From an uncultured Blautia sp. (GTDB lineage Bacteria > Bacillota > Clostridia > Lachnospirales > Lachnospiraceae), in NCBI GenBank assembly GCA_934408705.1, contig CAKRVL010000061.1, forward strand, positions 1-16,272: a stretch of DNA of 16,272 nt. The letters are read 5' to 3'. A program made the translations under genes and the position numbers. How positions within the stretch are numbered: position 1 is the stretch's first letter; each line of letters opens with the position of its first letter. The notes under the pieces are model-generated. The model did not search any database. It was not told where the DNA came from and saw only the letters and a program-made list of their open reading frames with translations. This document shows positions 1-6,630 of this stretch, in pieces.

Positions 1-617
1 ATACCAGGTGCAGCAACAGGCAGGAGGATCTTTAAAAGGGCATGTACGCGGTTACAGCCGTCAATAGTGGCAGCCTGTTCCATTTCTGCGGAGATACTCA
101 GGAAGGTACCGCGGAGCAGCCAGATGGCAAATGCCTGGTTAAACGCAGCATTGATGAAAATAAGACCGATAATGCTGTTTGTAAGGTGGAAGGCCATCAT
201 AACCTTGTAAATACCGATCAGAAGTACAACCGGTGCGAACATCTGGGAAACGATAACGAATCCCAGGAATGCGGTCTGACCTTTGAATTTCATTCTGGAC
301 AGGGCATAAGCGGCAGGAATACCACAAAGCATAGCCAGAAGAGTAGAGCCGCCTGCGATTATAATAGAGTTCAGCATATAGCTGCTCATTGGTGCCAGCT
401 TCCATACATCGGTAAAGTTGGACCAGATCGCATCAACTGGGAAAATAGTTCCATTCATGGAAAATATTTCCGCACGGCTTTTAAGGGCGGTACAAATAGT
501 TACAAAATAAGGATACAAGGTAAACAGACAGATCGCGATGATCACAATATAAAACAGCACTCGCAGAACTGTGTTTCTTGTATTTTTTTTCTTTACTGTT
601 GCATTGGTGCTTGCCAT
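1..617 (-). CDS. Sugar ABC transporter permease, MalG-like (partial, C-terminus beyond window)
   Basis: Inner-membrane permease half of a CUT1-type carbohydrate importer, pairing with the MalF-like protein encoded just upstream. I translated it by hand because the frame runs off the left edge; about 205 residues are present. It begins MASTNATVKKK, has a first membrane segment (about residues 19-42, VLFYIVIIAICLFTLYPYF), further hydrophobic segments, and the EAA loop that docks on the ATPase (EMEQAATIDGCNRVHALLKI, near the left edge). The start at 617 is supported by AAAGGAG at 627-633, nine bases upstream, and lies one base after the stop of the preceding permease gene, so the two are translationally linked. 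The last membrane segments and any downstream genes of the operon are outside the window. Substrate is inferred from context only (galacto-N-biose/lacto-N-biose or another sugar). Confidence 0.93.
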   Translation of the reverse strand, partial: MASTNATVKKKNTRNTVLRVLFYIVIIAICLFTLYPYFVTICTALKSRAEIFSMNGTIFPVDAIWSNFTDVWKLAPMSSYMLNSIIIAGGSTLLAMLCGIPAAYALSRMKFKGQTAFLGFVIVSQMFAPVVLLIGIYKVMMAFHLTNSIIGLIFINAAFNQAFAIWLLRGTFLSISAEMEQAATIDGCNRVHALLKILLPVAAPG

Positions 618-618
618 A

Positions 619-1497
619 TCATTCGTCTCCTTTCTTCAGCACGGAAACCATATACAGGCTGGCGCAGAAGAGCAGAATAAGGAAGCCGATAACAGATACG
701 GCTGCTGCCTGTCCCTGCTTGCCATTATAAAAGGCCAGCTTGTACAGATAGGTAACCAGGGTGTCGGTGCGGTTGGCCGGATCGCCCTTGGTGATAGTCC
801 AGATGATCGGAAAAGAGTTAAATACATAGATGATGTTCAAAATAGTACTGATAGTAAGGTTCGGACGTACTAATGGAATGGTGATCTTGAACATTTTCTG
901 CCAGTAGGAGGCACCGTCCACAGCTGCTGCCTCGTAGTAGCTGGCATCAATACTCTGCAGACCAGAAAGTACGGTAAAGGTTACAAATGGGATTGTAACG
1001 AAAATACCGCAGGCTATTTCCCAGGCAAAGTAAGCACCGGCAGTAGGGGTCCAGTTAACAGCATGGTCGATAATGCCAAGTCTCATCAGCAGCGTATTTA
1101 ATGTACCGTAATCTGTGTCAATAATGAATTTCCAGATACTTGCCTGAACGATCAGTGTAGTAGCCCATGGGAAAACAATGACAGCACGCGCCAGCTTACG
1201 GCCCTTAAATTCGTTGTTGAGAAGAATTGCAAGGATAAAACCGAGAAGTGTGGAGATTCCAACAACTGCAACCGTCCACACAAGGGTATTTCTTAATACC
1301 ATGCCAAAGACCGGGCTGCTTGTTACCTTCTGGAAGTTCTCCAGACCGGCGAAGCCCTTGATCAGACCGGCTTTGGTAACTTTGCTCAAAGCCATACGGA
1401 ATACAAATACGATGGGAACCAGGATGAAGATTGCCATAAGAAGAACACTGGGCAAAATCCAGATATAGGGTTCCACTTTTTTGAATTTTTTCTTCAC
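619..1497 (-). CDS. Sugar ABC transporter permease, MalF-like
   Basis: Inner-membrane permease of a CUT1 sugar importer, 292 residues, the usual size of the family when the long periplasmic loop of enteric MalF is absent. The N-terminus is basic (KKKFKKVEPYIWILPSVLL), followed by the first membrane segment; the EAA loop is visible as YYEAAAVDGASYWQKMFKIT, followed by IPLVRPNL. I place the start at GTG 1497-1495 because AAAGAGG at 1505-1511 lies seven bases upstream; the longer frame up to 1557 would begin inside the hairpin between this gene and the binding-protein gene and adds 20 residues that do not look like the family. The next permease gene starts one base after its stop. It follows the solute-binding-protein gene and is probably expressed at a lower level because of the intervening stem-loop. 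Confidence 0.93.
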   Translation of the reverse strand: MKKKFKKVEPYIWILPSVLLMAIFILVPIVFVFRMALSKVTKAGLIKGFAGLENFQKVTSSPVFGMVLRNTLVWTVAVVGISTLLGFILAILLNNEFKGRKLARAVIVFPWATTLIVQASIWKFIIDTDYGTLNTLLMRLGIIDHAVNWTPTAGAYFAWEIACGIFVTIPFVTFTVLSGLQSIDASYYEAAAVDGASYWQKMFKITIPLVRPNLTISTILNIIYVFNSFPIIWTITKGDPANRTDTLVTYLYKLAFYNGKQGQAAAVSVIGFLILLFCASLYMVSVLKKGDE

Positions 1498-1528
1498 AGG
1501 GATACCTCTTTCTAATAAATAATTTAAA

Positions 1529-1558
1529 AATGGACCGGACCATCTAGTCCGGCCCATT
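1529..1558 (-). terminator. Stem-loop with T-tract between binding-protein and permease genes (attenuator)
   Basis: On the minus strand AATGG and CCGGAC pair with GTCCGG and CCATT (11 pairs, one C-A mismatch, six-base loop), followed by TTTTTAAATT. It lies between the stop of the binding-protein gene and the ribosome binding site of the first permease. The shape is that of a weak intrinsic terminator. In transport operons such elements commonly lower permease expression relative to the binding protein; that role here is inferred. Confidence 0.7.
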
Positions 1559-1586
1559 ATCTTTATTGTAATGGGAATGCTAAAGC

Positions 1587-2816
1587 TTAGCCAGCAATCT
1601 CGGCCTGAAGGTCATCCAGTAATTCCTGAACATCGCCGCCAAGAAGTGCGTTCTGCTCAACATTGATTACGCCCTGTTTTACATCTGCCCATTCAGCCTT
1701 AGCCGTCGGATAGAATTTACAGCTGTCTAAGATATCAATCCAGCTTGCCATGTCTTCGTTAGCTGCTGCAAGAGCCTCGCCGCCAGTCTTGGTAGCCGGG
1801 AGGAAGCCTTCCATATCAACCCACTCAGTATAACGTGCATCATCATAGAAATAATCGAAGAATGTGGAGATAGCAGCCTTCTCATCATCTGAGTAGTCAT
1901 TATCGAAGCACATGAAACGATCCATAACACCAGCAGATACAGATTCGCCTGTATTAGATGGGATAGAAGCAACACCATAGTTAACTTCGTTTCCACCTGT
2001 AGCAATATATGTAGGTAAGCTGTTCGGTGCGATCAGCATAGCCACCTTGCCTGCTCCGAACATATCCTGCAGGTCGTAACGTGTATCATTAGCAGGATCT
2101 GTATTAGTGTAACCATTATTTACAAGATCGATTGCGAACTGGATAGCTTCTACGTTCTGCTCGCTATTAAGAGCCCAGTTGCCGTCCTCATCAACGAATC
2201 CGCCACCGTTATTCCAGGTGTAGTATGCGAATGCAGCCTGACCTTCATCAGTTGTCATATCAATACCCCATGGATAAATGCTGTCATCATAAGCTTTAAG
2301 AGCTTCGCATGCAGCACTCAGTTCTTCCCATGTAGTAGGAACCTCTACGCCTGCTGCATCAAGGATATCCTTGTTATAATACATAGCACGTGCAGATGCA
2401 AGATCCGGGATAGCCCATACAGTTCCGTCTACTTCAGACTGTGCAAGGAATGCATCATACATCTTGCTGTAAGTCTCCTCAGATACAACGTCCTGAATAG
2501 GAAGGAGAAGATCATCTGCCTGATAGTCAGCAAATACGTCGATGTTCAGTACATCCGGTGCCTCGCCATTAGCGATTCGTGTGTTAACTACGGTATAGAT
2601 GTCGTTCCAGGAAACAACTTCTACGTTCAGGTTGATGTCTGGATTAGCCTCGTTAAATTCTGTTACAAAATTAGCCCACCAGTCAGCGGTCTGCTGGCCA
2701 TACTGTGCTGCGATGACATTCACATCAACCTTATCAGCTGCTGATGCGATGACAGGAGTCATGGAAAGAGTCATTGATAAAGCAACACCTGCAGTTAAAA
2801 CCTGTTTCATTTTCAT
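1587..2816 (-). CDS. Extracellular sugar-binding protein of ABC importer (CUT1, family 1)
   Basis: Solute-binding protein, 409 residues, that captures a sugar outside the cell and delivers it to the two permeases encoded downstream. The N-terminus is a signal peptide (residues 1 to about 26: MKMKQ, a hydrophobic run, then VIASA before ADK). The rest has the features of the family: DVLNIDVFADYQAD, SARAMYYNKDILDAAGVEVP followed by TTWEELSAACEALKAYD, then GKVAMLIAPNS. Start is secured by GGGAGG at 2825-2830, eight bases upstream. Odd point: there is no cysteine near the cleavage site, so it is not a typical lipoprotein, whereas most Gram-positive binding proteins are lipid-anchored. Divergent to the GH112 phosphorylase region, which suggests a beta-1,3-galactosyl-HexNAc disaccharide as ligand, but the sequence alone does not fix specificity. 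Confidence 0.95.
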   Translation of the reverse strand: MKMKQVLTAGVALSMTLSMTPVIASAADKVDVNVIAAQYGQQTADWWANFVTEFNEANPDINLNVEVVSWNDIYTVVNTRIANGEAPDVLNIDVFADYQADDLLLPIQDVVSEETYSKMYDAFLAQSEVDGTVWAIPDLASARAMYYNKDILDAAGVEVPTTWEELSAACEALKAYDDSIYPWGIDMTTDEGQAAFAYYTWNNGGGFVDEDGNWALNSEQNVEAIQFAIDLVNNGYTNTDPANDTRYDLQDMFGAGKVAMLIAPNSLPTYIATGGNEVNYGVASIPSNTGESVSAGVMDRFMCFDNDYSDDEKAAISTFFDYFYDDARYTEWVDMEGFLPATKTGGEALAAANEDMASWIDILDSCKFYPTAKAEWADVKQGVINVEQNALLGGDVQELLDDLQAEIAG

Positions 2817-2844
2817 ATAAAATACCTCCCTTAAGATACGTGGT

Positions 2845-2888
2845 GAGACAATCCATAGCTTACACCCTCATACCAGCTGGAATGTCTC
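2845..2888 (-). promoter_or_regulatory. Hairpin at the 5' end of the ABC operon transcript
   Basis: On the minus strand GAGACA, TCCA and GCT pair with AGC, TGGA and TGTCTC (13 pairs interrupted by one mismatch and a two-base bulge; loop of about 14 bases). From the predicted -10 box the transcript should start near 2893, so the stem begins within about five bases of the 5' end. It may protect the mRNA or act as an operator; the palindrome CCAGCTGG (2873-2880) overlaps its upstream arm. Confidence 0.55.
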
Positions 2889-2899
2889 TTGTAGTTAAT

Positions 2900-2928
2900 A
2901 GCATACAATAGAAACAACAGAATGTCAA
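2900..2928 (-). promoter_or_regulatory. Promoter of the ABC importer operon
   Basis: Minus-strand TTGACA (2928-2923), 17-base spacer, TATGCT (2905-2900). The -35 is perfect and the spacing ideal for the housekeeping sigma factor. It lies about 85 bases upstream of the binding-protein start codon. Confidence 0.75.
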
Positions 2929-3039
2929 CAAAAATTGTTAAAAAAACAATAAAAATAGTCAAAAACAAAAAGAAACCCAACGAAATGCACAAAGAAATAA
3001 CAAAAAACCACAAAAGCAGAAGAAAAAGTGATAAGCGGT

Positions 3040-3069
3040 TTGACATTGCATAGGGAGATATTATACAAT
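3040..3069 (+). promoter_or_regulatory. Promoter for the small hypothetical gene (divergent from ABC operon)
   Basis: TTGACA at 3040-3045 with either TATACA at 3062-3067 (16-base spacer) or TACAAT at 3064-3069 (18-base spacer). The stretch 2929-3035 between the two divergent promoters is extremely A-rich on the plus strand, with no ORF of coding character, and could act as UP-element DNA for both. Confidence 0.6.
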
Positions 3070-3160
3070 GATGCACAAACGGAAATTTTATATGCGGTCA
3101 TGTTGAAAGCATGGATTTCCGGAGAAATAAAGGAAGGAGGAGACAGCAGAGAATACTCGG

Positions 3161-3442
3161 ATGAAGGAGCTGCTGTATATTCAAATGGAAGAATTATATG
3201 CTGCAATTGAGGAAAAAATTAAAGCATCAGGTTATCCGCGTCAGATTTCCGGTGCGGATGTATACGATGATATCTGTGATCAGATCGAGGGGAAAGAAAA
3301 TGGAAGCTACATTCTCTTATCAAAGTTTGATGATGATGTGATTTTTGAGTACCATATCACTGTGATGGACGATGACTTTAATCTTGGTGTGCTTACCATG
3401 CGTACACCTGAAGGTGTGTTTGAAACAGATTTTGACAAGTAG
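3161..3442 (+). CDS. Small acidic hypothetical protein
   Basis: A 93-residue product that I do not recognise. It has a helical, acidic N-terminal part (MEELYAAIEEKIKASGYPRQ) followed by a segment with alternating character that looks like a small alpha/beta domain (YDDICDQIEGKENGSYILLS, FDDDVIFEYHITVMDDDFN, LGVLTMRTPEGVFETDF). No signal peptide, membrane segment or cysteine motif apart from a single Cys. The start is uncertain: ATG 3161 has AGGAGGAG 18 bases upstream (too far), and ATG 3185 has AAGGAG about 15 bases upstream; neither is ideal. A good promoter at 3040-3069 and codon-like composition support it as real. It precedes the GH112 gene, which has its own promoter, so a functional link is not shown. 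Confidence 0.65.
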   Translation: MKELLYIQMEELYAAIEEKIKASGYPRQISGADVYDDICDQIEGKENGSYILLSKFDDDVIFEYHITVMDDDFNLGVLTMRTPEGVFETDFDK

Positions 3443-3579
3443 GATAACACACATCAATCATTTTAAGCTTTGTACTGCCGGAAGATATGGAGATTAAGAA
3501 ACTGGGCGAATAATATAAGAAATATCAAAAAATAAAAAGAAATACCGCAAGATTTCTAAAAAGCATAGCAATAACAAGG

Positions 3580-3608
3580 TTGAAATGCTGATAACAAAAC
3601 CGTATTCT
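3580..3608 (+). promoter_or_regulatory. Promoter of the GH112 phosphorylase gene
   Basis: TTGAAA at 3580-3585, 17-base spacer, TATTCT at 3603-3608; transcript start expected near 3615. The ribosome binding site AAGTGAGG (3625-3632) follows, seven bases before the ATG. The stretch 3443-3579 is A-rich and holds no gene that I can support. Confidence 0.6.
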
Positions 3609-3639
3609 TATATTAAAAATGGTAAAGTGAGGTTGCAAA

Positions 3640-5802
3640 ATGGAGCAGAAAAAAGGAAGAGTTACCATTCCTACCAACCTGGATGTAGTAAATGAAACTC
3701 TGGATATTATGGAAGAGTGGGGGGCAGATGCGATCCGTGACTGTGATGGAACTGAGTTTCCTCAGGAACTGAAGGATACCGGAGCGAAAATCTACGCTAC
3801 CTATTATACCACCAGAAAAGATAATGAATGGGCGAAAGCAAATCCGGATGAAATACAGCAGATGTATATTATGAGTTCTTTTCATACTGCAACATCTGAT
3901 AAGCTTGAGATCCATCTTATGGATCACCTGTACCCGGATATGCTGAAGGTAAATAACCGTGATGATATCACCAGATGGTGGGAGGTTATAGACCGTACTA
4001 CAGGAGAGGTAGTTCCGGTAAGTCAGTGGTCATATGATGAGGAAAGAGGAAATGTGGTAATCACATCTGCGAAGCCTTTCCATGAGTATACAGTCAGCTT
4101 CCTGGCTTACATTATGTGGGATCCAGTTCACATGTATAATGCAGTAGTGAATGAATGGAAGGATGTAGAGCCTCAGATTACCTTTGATGTGCGTCAGCCG
4201 AAGACAAGAGCACATTCCCTGGAACGTCTCCGCAGATTCCTTGACACTCATCAGTATGTGAATGTAGTGAGATTTACTACATTTTTCCATCAGTTTACCC
4301 TGATTTTTGATGAGCTGGCAAGAGAAAAATATGTAGACTGGTTCGGTTATTCCGCTTCTGTAAGTCCTTACGTGCTGGAACAGTTTGAAAAAGAAGTTGG
4401 TTATCCATTCCGTCCGGAATATATTATCGACCAGGGTTATATGAATAATACATATCGCATTCCATCAAAGGAATTTAAGGATTTCCAGGCATTCCAGCGT
4501 CGTGAGGTTGCCGCGCTTGCGAAAGAGATGGTGGATATTGTACATGAATACGGCAAAGAAGCCATGATGTTTATGGGTGACCACTGGATCGGTATGGAAC
4601 CGTTTATGGATGAGTTCGCATCTATCGGACTGGATGCAGTTGTTGGAAGTGTTGGAAATGGTGCAACATTACGTCTTTTCAGTGATATTAAGAATGTAAA
4701 ATACACAGAAGGACGTTTCCTTCCATACTTTTTCCCGGATACCTTCTATGAAGGCGGGGATCCTGTAAAAGAAGCAAAGGTAAACTGGGTGACTGCCAGA
4801 CGTGCCATTCTGAGAAGCCCGATCCAGAGAATAGGATACGGCGGATATCTGAAGCTGGCACTCCAGTTCCCGGATTTTGTACAGTATATCAAAGAGGTAT
4901 GCCAGGAATTCCGTACCCTTTACGATAATATCCAGGGCGTTACTCCTTACTGTGTGAAGCGTGTTGCTGTATTAAACTGCTGGGGACGTATGCGTTCCTG
5001 GGGCAACCACATGGTACATCACGCAATTTATTATAAACAGAATTACTCTTATTTTGGAATAATCGAGGCATTAAGCGGTGCACCATTTGACGTTTCTTTT
5101 ATCAGCTTTGATGACATTCTGGCAGATAAGGATCTGTTGAAGAAATTTGATGTTGTGATCAATGTTGGTGACGCTGACACTGCACAGAGCGGTGGTGAAT
5201 ATTGGATAAATGAGACGATCATTACTGCTGTGAAAGAGTTCGTTTACAATGGAGGCGGATTCATCGGTGTTGGTCAGCCAGCAGCTCACCAGTGGCAGGG
5301 AAAATTCTTCCAGCTGGATGATGTGCTTGGTGTAGAGGAAGAACGTGGCTTTAACTTAAATACAGATAAATATAACTGGGATGAGCATAAGGATCACTTC
5401 ATTCTGGCTGATACAGAAGGCCATGTGGATTTCGGCGAGGGAAGAAAGAATATTTTTGCACTGCCTGAAACCACCATTCTGGTTCAGAATGACCAGGAAG
5501 TACAGATGGCAGTGAAGACCTTTGGAAAGGGCCGTGGCGTTTATATCAGCGGACTTCCATACAGCTTCAAGAATAGCCGCGTACTTCATCGAGCAGTCCT
5601 TTGGTCAGCATCTGCTGAGGAGGAGCTGAACCGCTGGTATTCCACAAACTACAATGTAGAGGTTCATGCTTATGTGAAGAATGGCAAATATTGCGTAGTA
5701 AATAATACTTATGAGCCTCAGGATACTGTAGTATATAAGGGTGACGGAAGCAGCTTCGAGCTTCACATGGAAGCAAACGAAATTAAATGGTATCAGATAT
5801 AA
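3640..5802 (+). CDS. gnpA: 1,3-beta-galactosyl-N-acetylhexosamine phosphorylase (GH112, GNB/LNB phosphorylase)
   Basis: Cytoplasmic phosphorylase that splits galacto-N-biose and/or lacto-N-biose with phosphate into galactose 1-phosphate and GalNAc or GlcNAc, the entry step for mucin-core and milk-oligosaccharide disaccharides. The 720 residues follow the bifidobacterial enzyme as I remember it along the whole length: WGADAIRDCDGTEF, EYTVSFLAYIMWDPVHMYN, VVRFTTFFHQFTLIFDE, WFGYSASVSP, AMMFMGDHWIGMEP, YTEGRFLPYFFPDTFYEGGD, ILRSPIQRIGYGGYL, GGGFIGVGQPAA, GKGRGVYISGLPYS. Asp314 in MFMGDHW matches the general acid. Layout: TIM barrel, then a GATase-like trimer domain and a C-terminal beta domain. 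It lacks about 30 residues near residue 590 relative to the bifidobacterial protein. GH112 also includes galactosyl-rhamnose phosphorylases; the transporter beside it and the close match favour GNB/LNB. Other names: lnpA. Confidence 0.92.
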   Translation: MEQKKGRVTIPTNLDVVNETLDIMEEWGADAIRDCDGTEFPQELKDTGAKIYATYYTTRKDNEWAKANPDEIQQMYIMSSFHTATSDKLEIHLMDHLYPDMLKVNNRDDITRWWEVIDRTTGEVVPVSQWSYDEERGNVVITSAKPFHEYTVSFLAYIMWDPVHMYNAVVNEWKDVEPQITFDVRQPKTRAHSLERLRRFLDTHQYVNVVRFTTFFHQFTLIFDELAREKYVDWFGYSASVSPYVLEQFEKEVGYPFRPEYIIDQGYMNNTYRIPSKEFKDFQAFQRREVAALAKEMVDIVHEYGKEAMMFMGDHWIGMEPFMDEFASIGLDAVVGSVGNGATLRLFSDIKNVKYTEGRFLPYFFPDTFYEGGDPVKEAKVNWVTARRAILRSPIQRIGYGGYLKLALQFPDFVQYIKEVCQEFRTLYDNIQGVTPYCVKRVAVLNCWGRMRSWGNHMVHHAIYYKQNYSYFGIIEALSGAPFDVSFISFDDILADKDLLKKFDVVINVGDADTAQSGGEYWINETIITAVKEFVYNGGGFIGVGQPAAHQWQGKFFQLDDVLGVEEERGFNLNTDKYNWDEHKDHFILADTEGHVDFGEGRKNIFALPETTILVQNDQEVQMAVKTFGKGRGVYISGLPYSFKNSRVLHRAVLWSASAEEELNRWYSTNYNVEVHAYVKNGKYCVVNNTYEPQDTVVYKGDGSSFELHMEANEIKWYQI

Positions 5803-5888
5803 ATAATATTGGAAAATACATTTTAGATTATCTGGCATTCTTATCTCCCATGTGATAGAATAATCAGTAAATGAAGGGAGTGTTGATT

Positions 5889-6275
5889 ATGACTTATAAA
5901 GAAAAAAAGCGTTCAATGTTTCTGGGACTGCCATGGACCTTTACATCTTATACCGTGACAGATGAGATCATAACAGTGGATTCCGGTTTACTGAGAAAAG
6001 AAGAGAATGACTGCTATTTATATAAGGTGATCGATGTGCGTCTGGAGAGCACATTAATGGAGCGGATCTTAGGACTTGGCACTATCCATTGTTTTACCGG
6101 GGATGTGACAGATCCGGACCTTAGATTGATGCATATTAAGAATTCCAGAGAAATCAAGGATTATATTCTGAAGCAGTCTGAGCAGGAGAGACTGAAGAGA
6201 AAAACATTAAATATGCAGCAGCTGGACGGCAATCCTGGAATGAGCAGGATGGCTGAGACAGACAGCTGCCACTGA
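5889..6275 (+). CDS. Small PH-like (bPH2/YdbS-type) domain protein
   Basis: A 128-residue protein resembling the bacterial PH domain found in YdbS/YdbT-type proteins: an N-terminal strand region (LGLPWTFTSYTVTDEIITVD), SGLLRKEENDCYLYKVIDVR, then LMERILGLGTIHCFTGD and DLRLMHIKNSREIKDYILKQ, a helix that continues to a polar tail. The pattern 'sgllrkee..cylYkviDVrl...l.eRilglGti' is typical of the family. Unlike YdbS there is no membrane segment, so it is probably cytoplasmic or peripheral. Function unknown. I chose ATG 5889 because AAGGGAG (5874-5880) lies eight bases upstream; the in-frame ATG at 5871 overlaps that site. A strong terminator begins at its stop codon, so it is monocistronic. Confidence 0.8.
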   Translation: MTYKEKKRSMFLGLPWTFTSYTVTDEIITVDSGLLRKEENDCYLYKVIDVRLESTLMERILGLGTIHCFTGDVTDPDLRLMHIKNSREIKDYILKQSEQERLKRKTLNMQQLDGNPGMSRMAETDSCH

Positions 6276-6299
6276 AAAAAGCCCTTCGGGGCTTTTTTT
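6275..6299 (+). terminator. Intrinsic terminator of the PH-domain gene
   Basis: AAAAAAGCCC, tetraloop TTCG, GGGC followed by seven T. The A-run also pairs with the T-run, so it could terminate on either strand. It starts at the last base of the stop codon. Confidence 0.92.
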
Positions 6300-6309
6300 A
6301 TTTTATACA

Positions 6310-6530
6310 GATATCAAATGATGTTGGGGTCAAAAGGTTTTTTGACCCCTTTGATACCAGATTGCTACGTGCTTTGCACTCCCGCAATCTTCAAAAACAT
6401 TCGTAATCCGCTCATTTTTCTTCGAAAAATGGCTACTTACTCATGTTTTTGGCGGGTCAAGAGATCAAAAATCCTCTTGCAAGCGAGCTTGCATCGGCTT
6501 TTTGACTTTTGACCCTGGTATCATCAAATT
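6310..6530. repeat. Hairpin-rich non-coding element bounded by an inverted 9-mer (REP/MITE-like or structured RNA)
   Basis: About 215 bases with nearly all of the sequence in stems. A perfect 10-bp hairpin GGGGTCAAAA/TTTTGACCCC (6326-6335, 6340-6349) sits at the left end inside TATCAAA/TTTGATA. The 9-mer TGATACCAG (6352-6360) is repeated inverted as CTGGTATCA (6515-6523). Between them: AGATTGC/GCAATCT (6359-6365, 6384-6390) enclosing GTGC-TTT-GCAC; CAAAAACAT/ATGTTTTTG (6392-6400, 6443-6451) enclosing CATTTTT-CTTCG-AAAAATG (6413-6431); and GGGTCAA/TTGACCC (6454-6460, 6509-6515) enclosing TCAAAAA/TTTTTGA and TGCAAGC-GA-GCTTGCA. No coding signal. This accounts for most of the gene-free stretch 6276-6630. 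Whether it is a dispersed repeat in the genome cannot be seen from one window. Confidence 0.75.
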
Positions 6531-6578
6531 TCTTACGGTTACTATCAGAAGTGCTAGTGCAAAAAAAAAGTGATTATG

Positions 6579-6584
6579 TATAAT
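6579..6584 (+). promoter_or_regulatory. -10 box upstream of the Ig-like surface protein gene
   Basis: A perfect TATAAT lies 47 bases before the start codon at 6631. The -35 region at the right distance (around 6555-6561, TAGTGCA) is poor, so the promoter may depend on an activator or on the preceding A9 run. Confidence 0.45.
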
Positions 6585-6630
6585 AAAATTAATAAGGATA
6601 GTATGCCTGTAAAGAAAGGAGAAAATGCTT

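Noticed and set aside
3028..3210. A 60-codon plus-strand frame before the small hypothetical gene
   Set aside because: It starts ahead of the promoter -10 box and overlaps the better frame starting at 3161.
3463..3513. A short coding-like tail ending LPEDMEIKKLGE before the phosphorylase gene
   Set aside because: It could be the remnant of a decayed gene, but only about 20 codons remain after a stop and there is no start or homologue that I can name.
6318..6512. A 64-codon frame inside the hairpin-rich element
   Set aside because: It has no ribosome binding site and its sequence is dictated by the inverted repeats; the peptide is unlike any protein I know.
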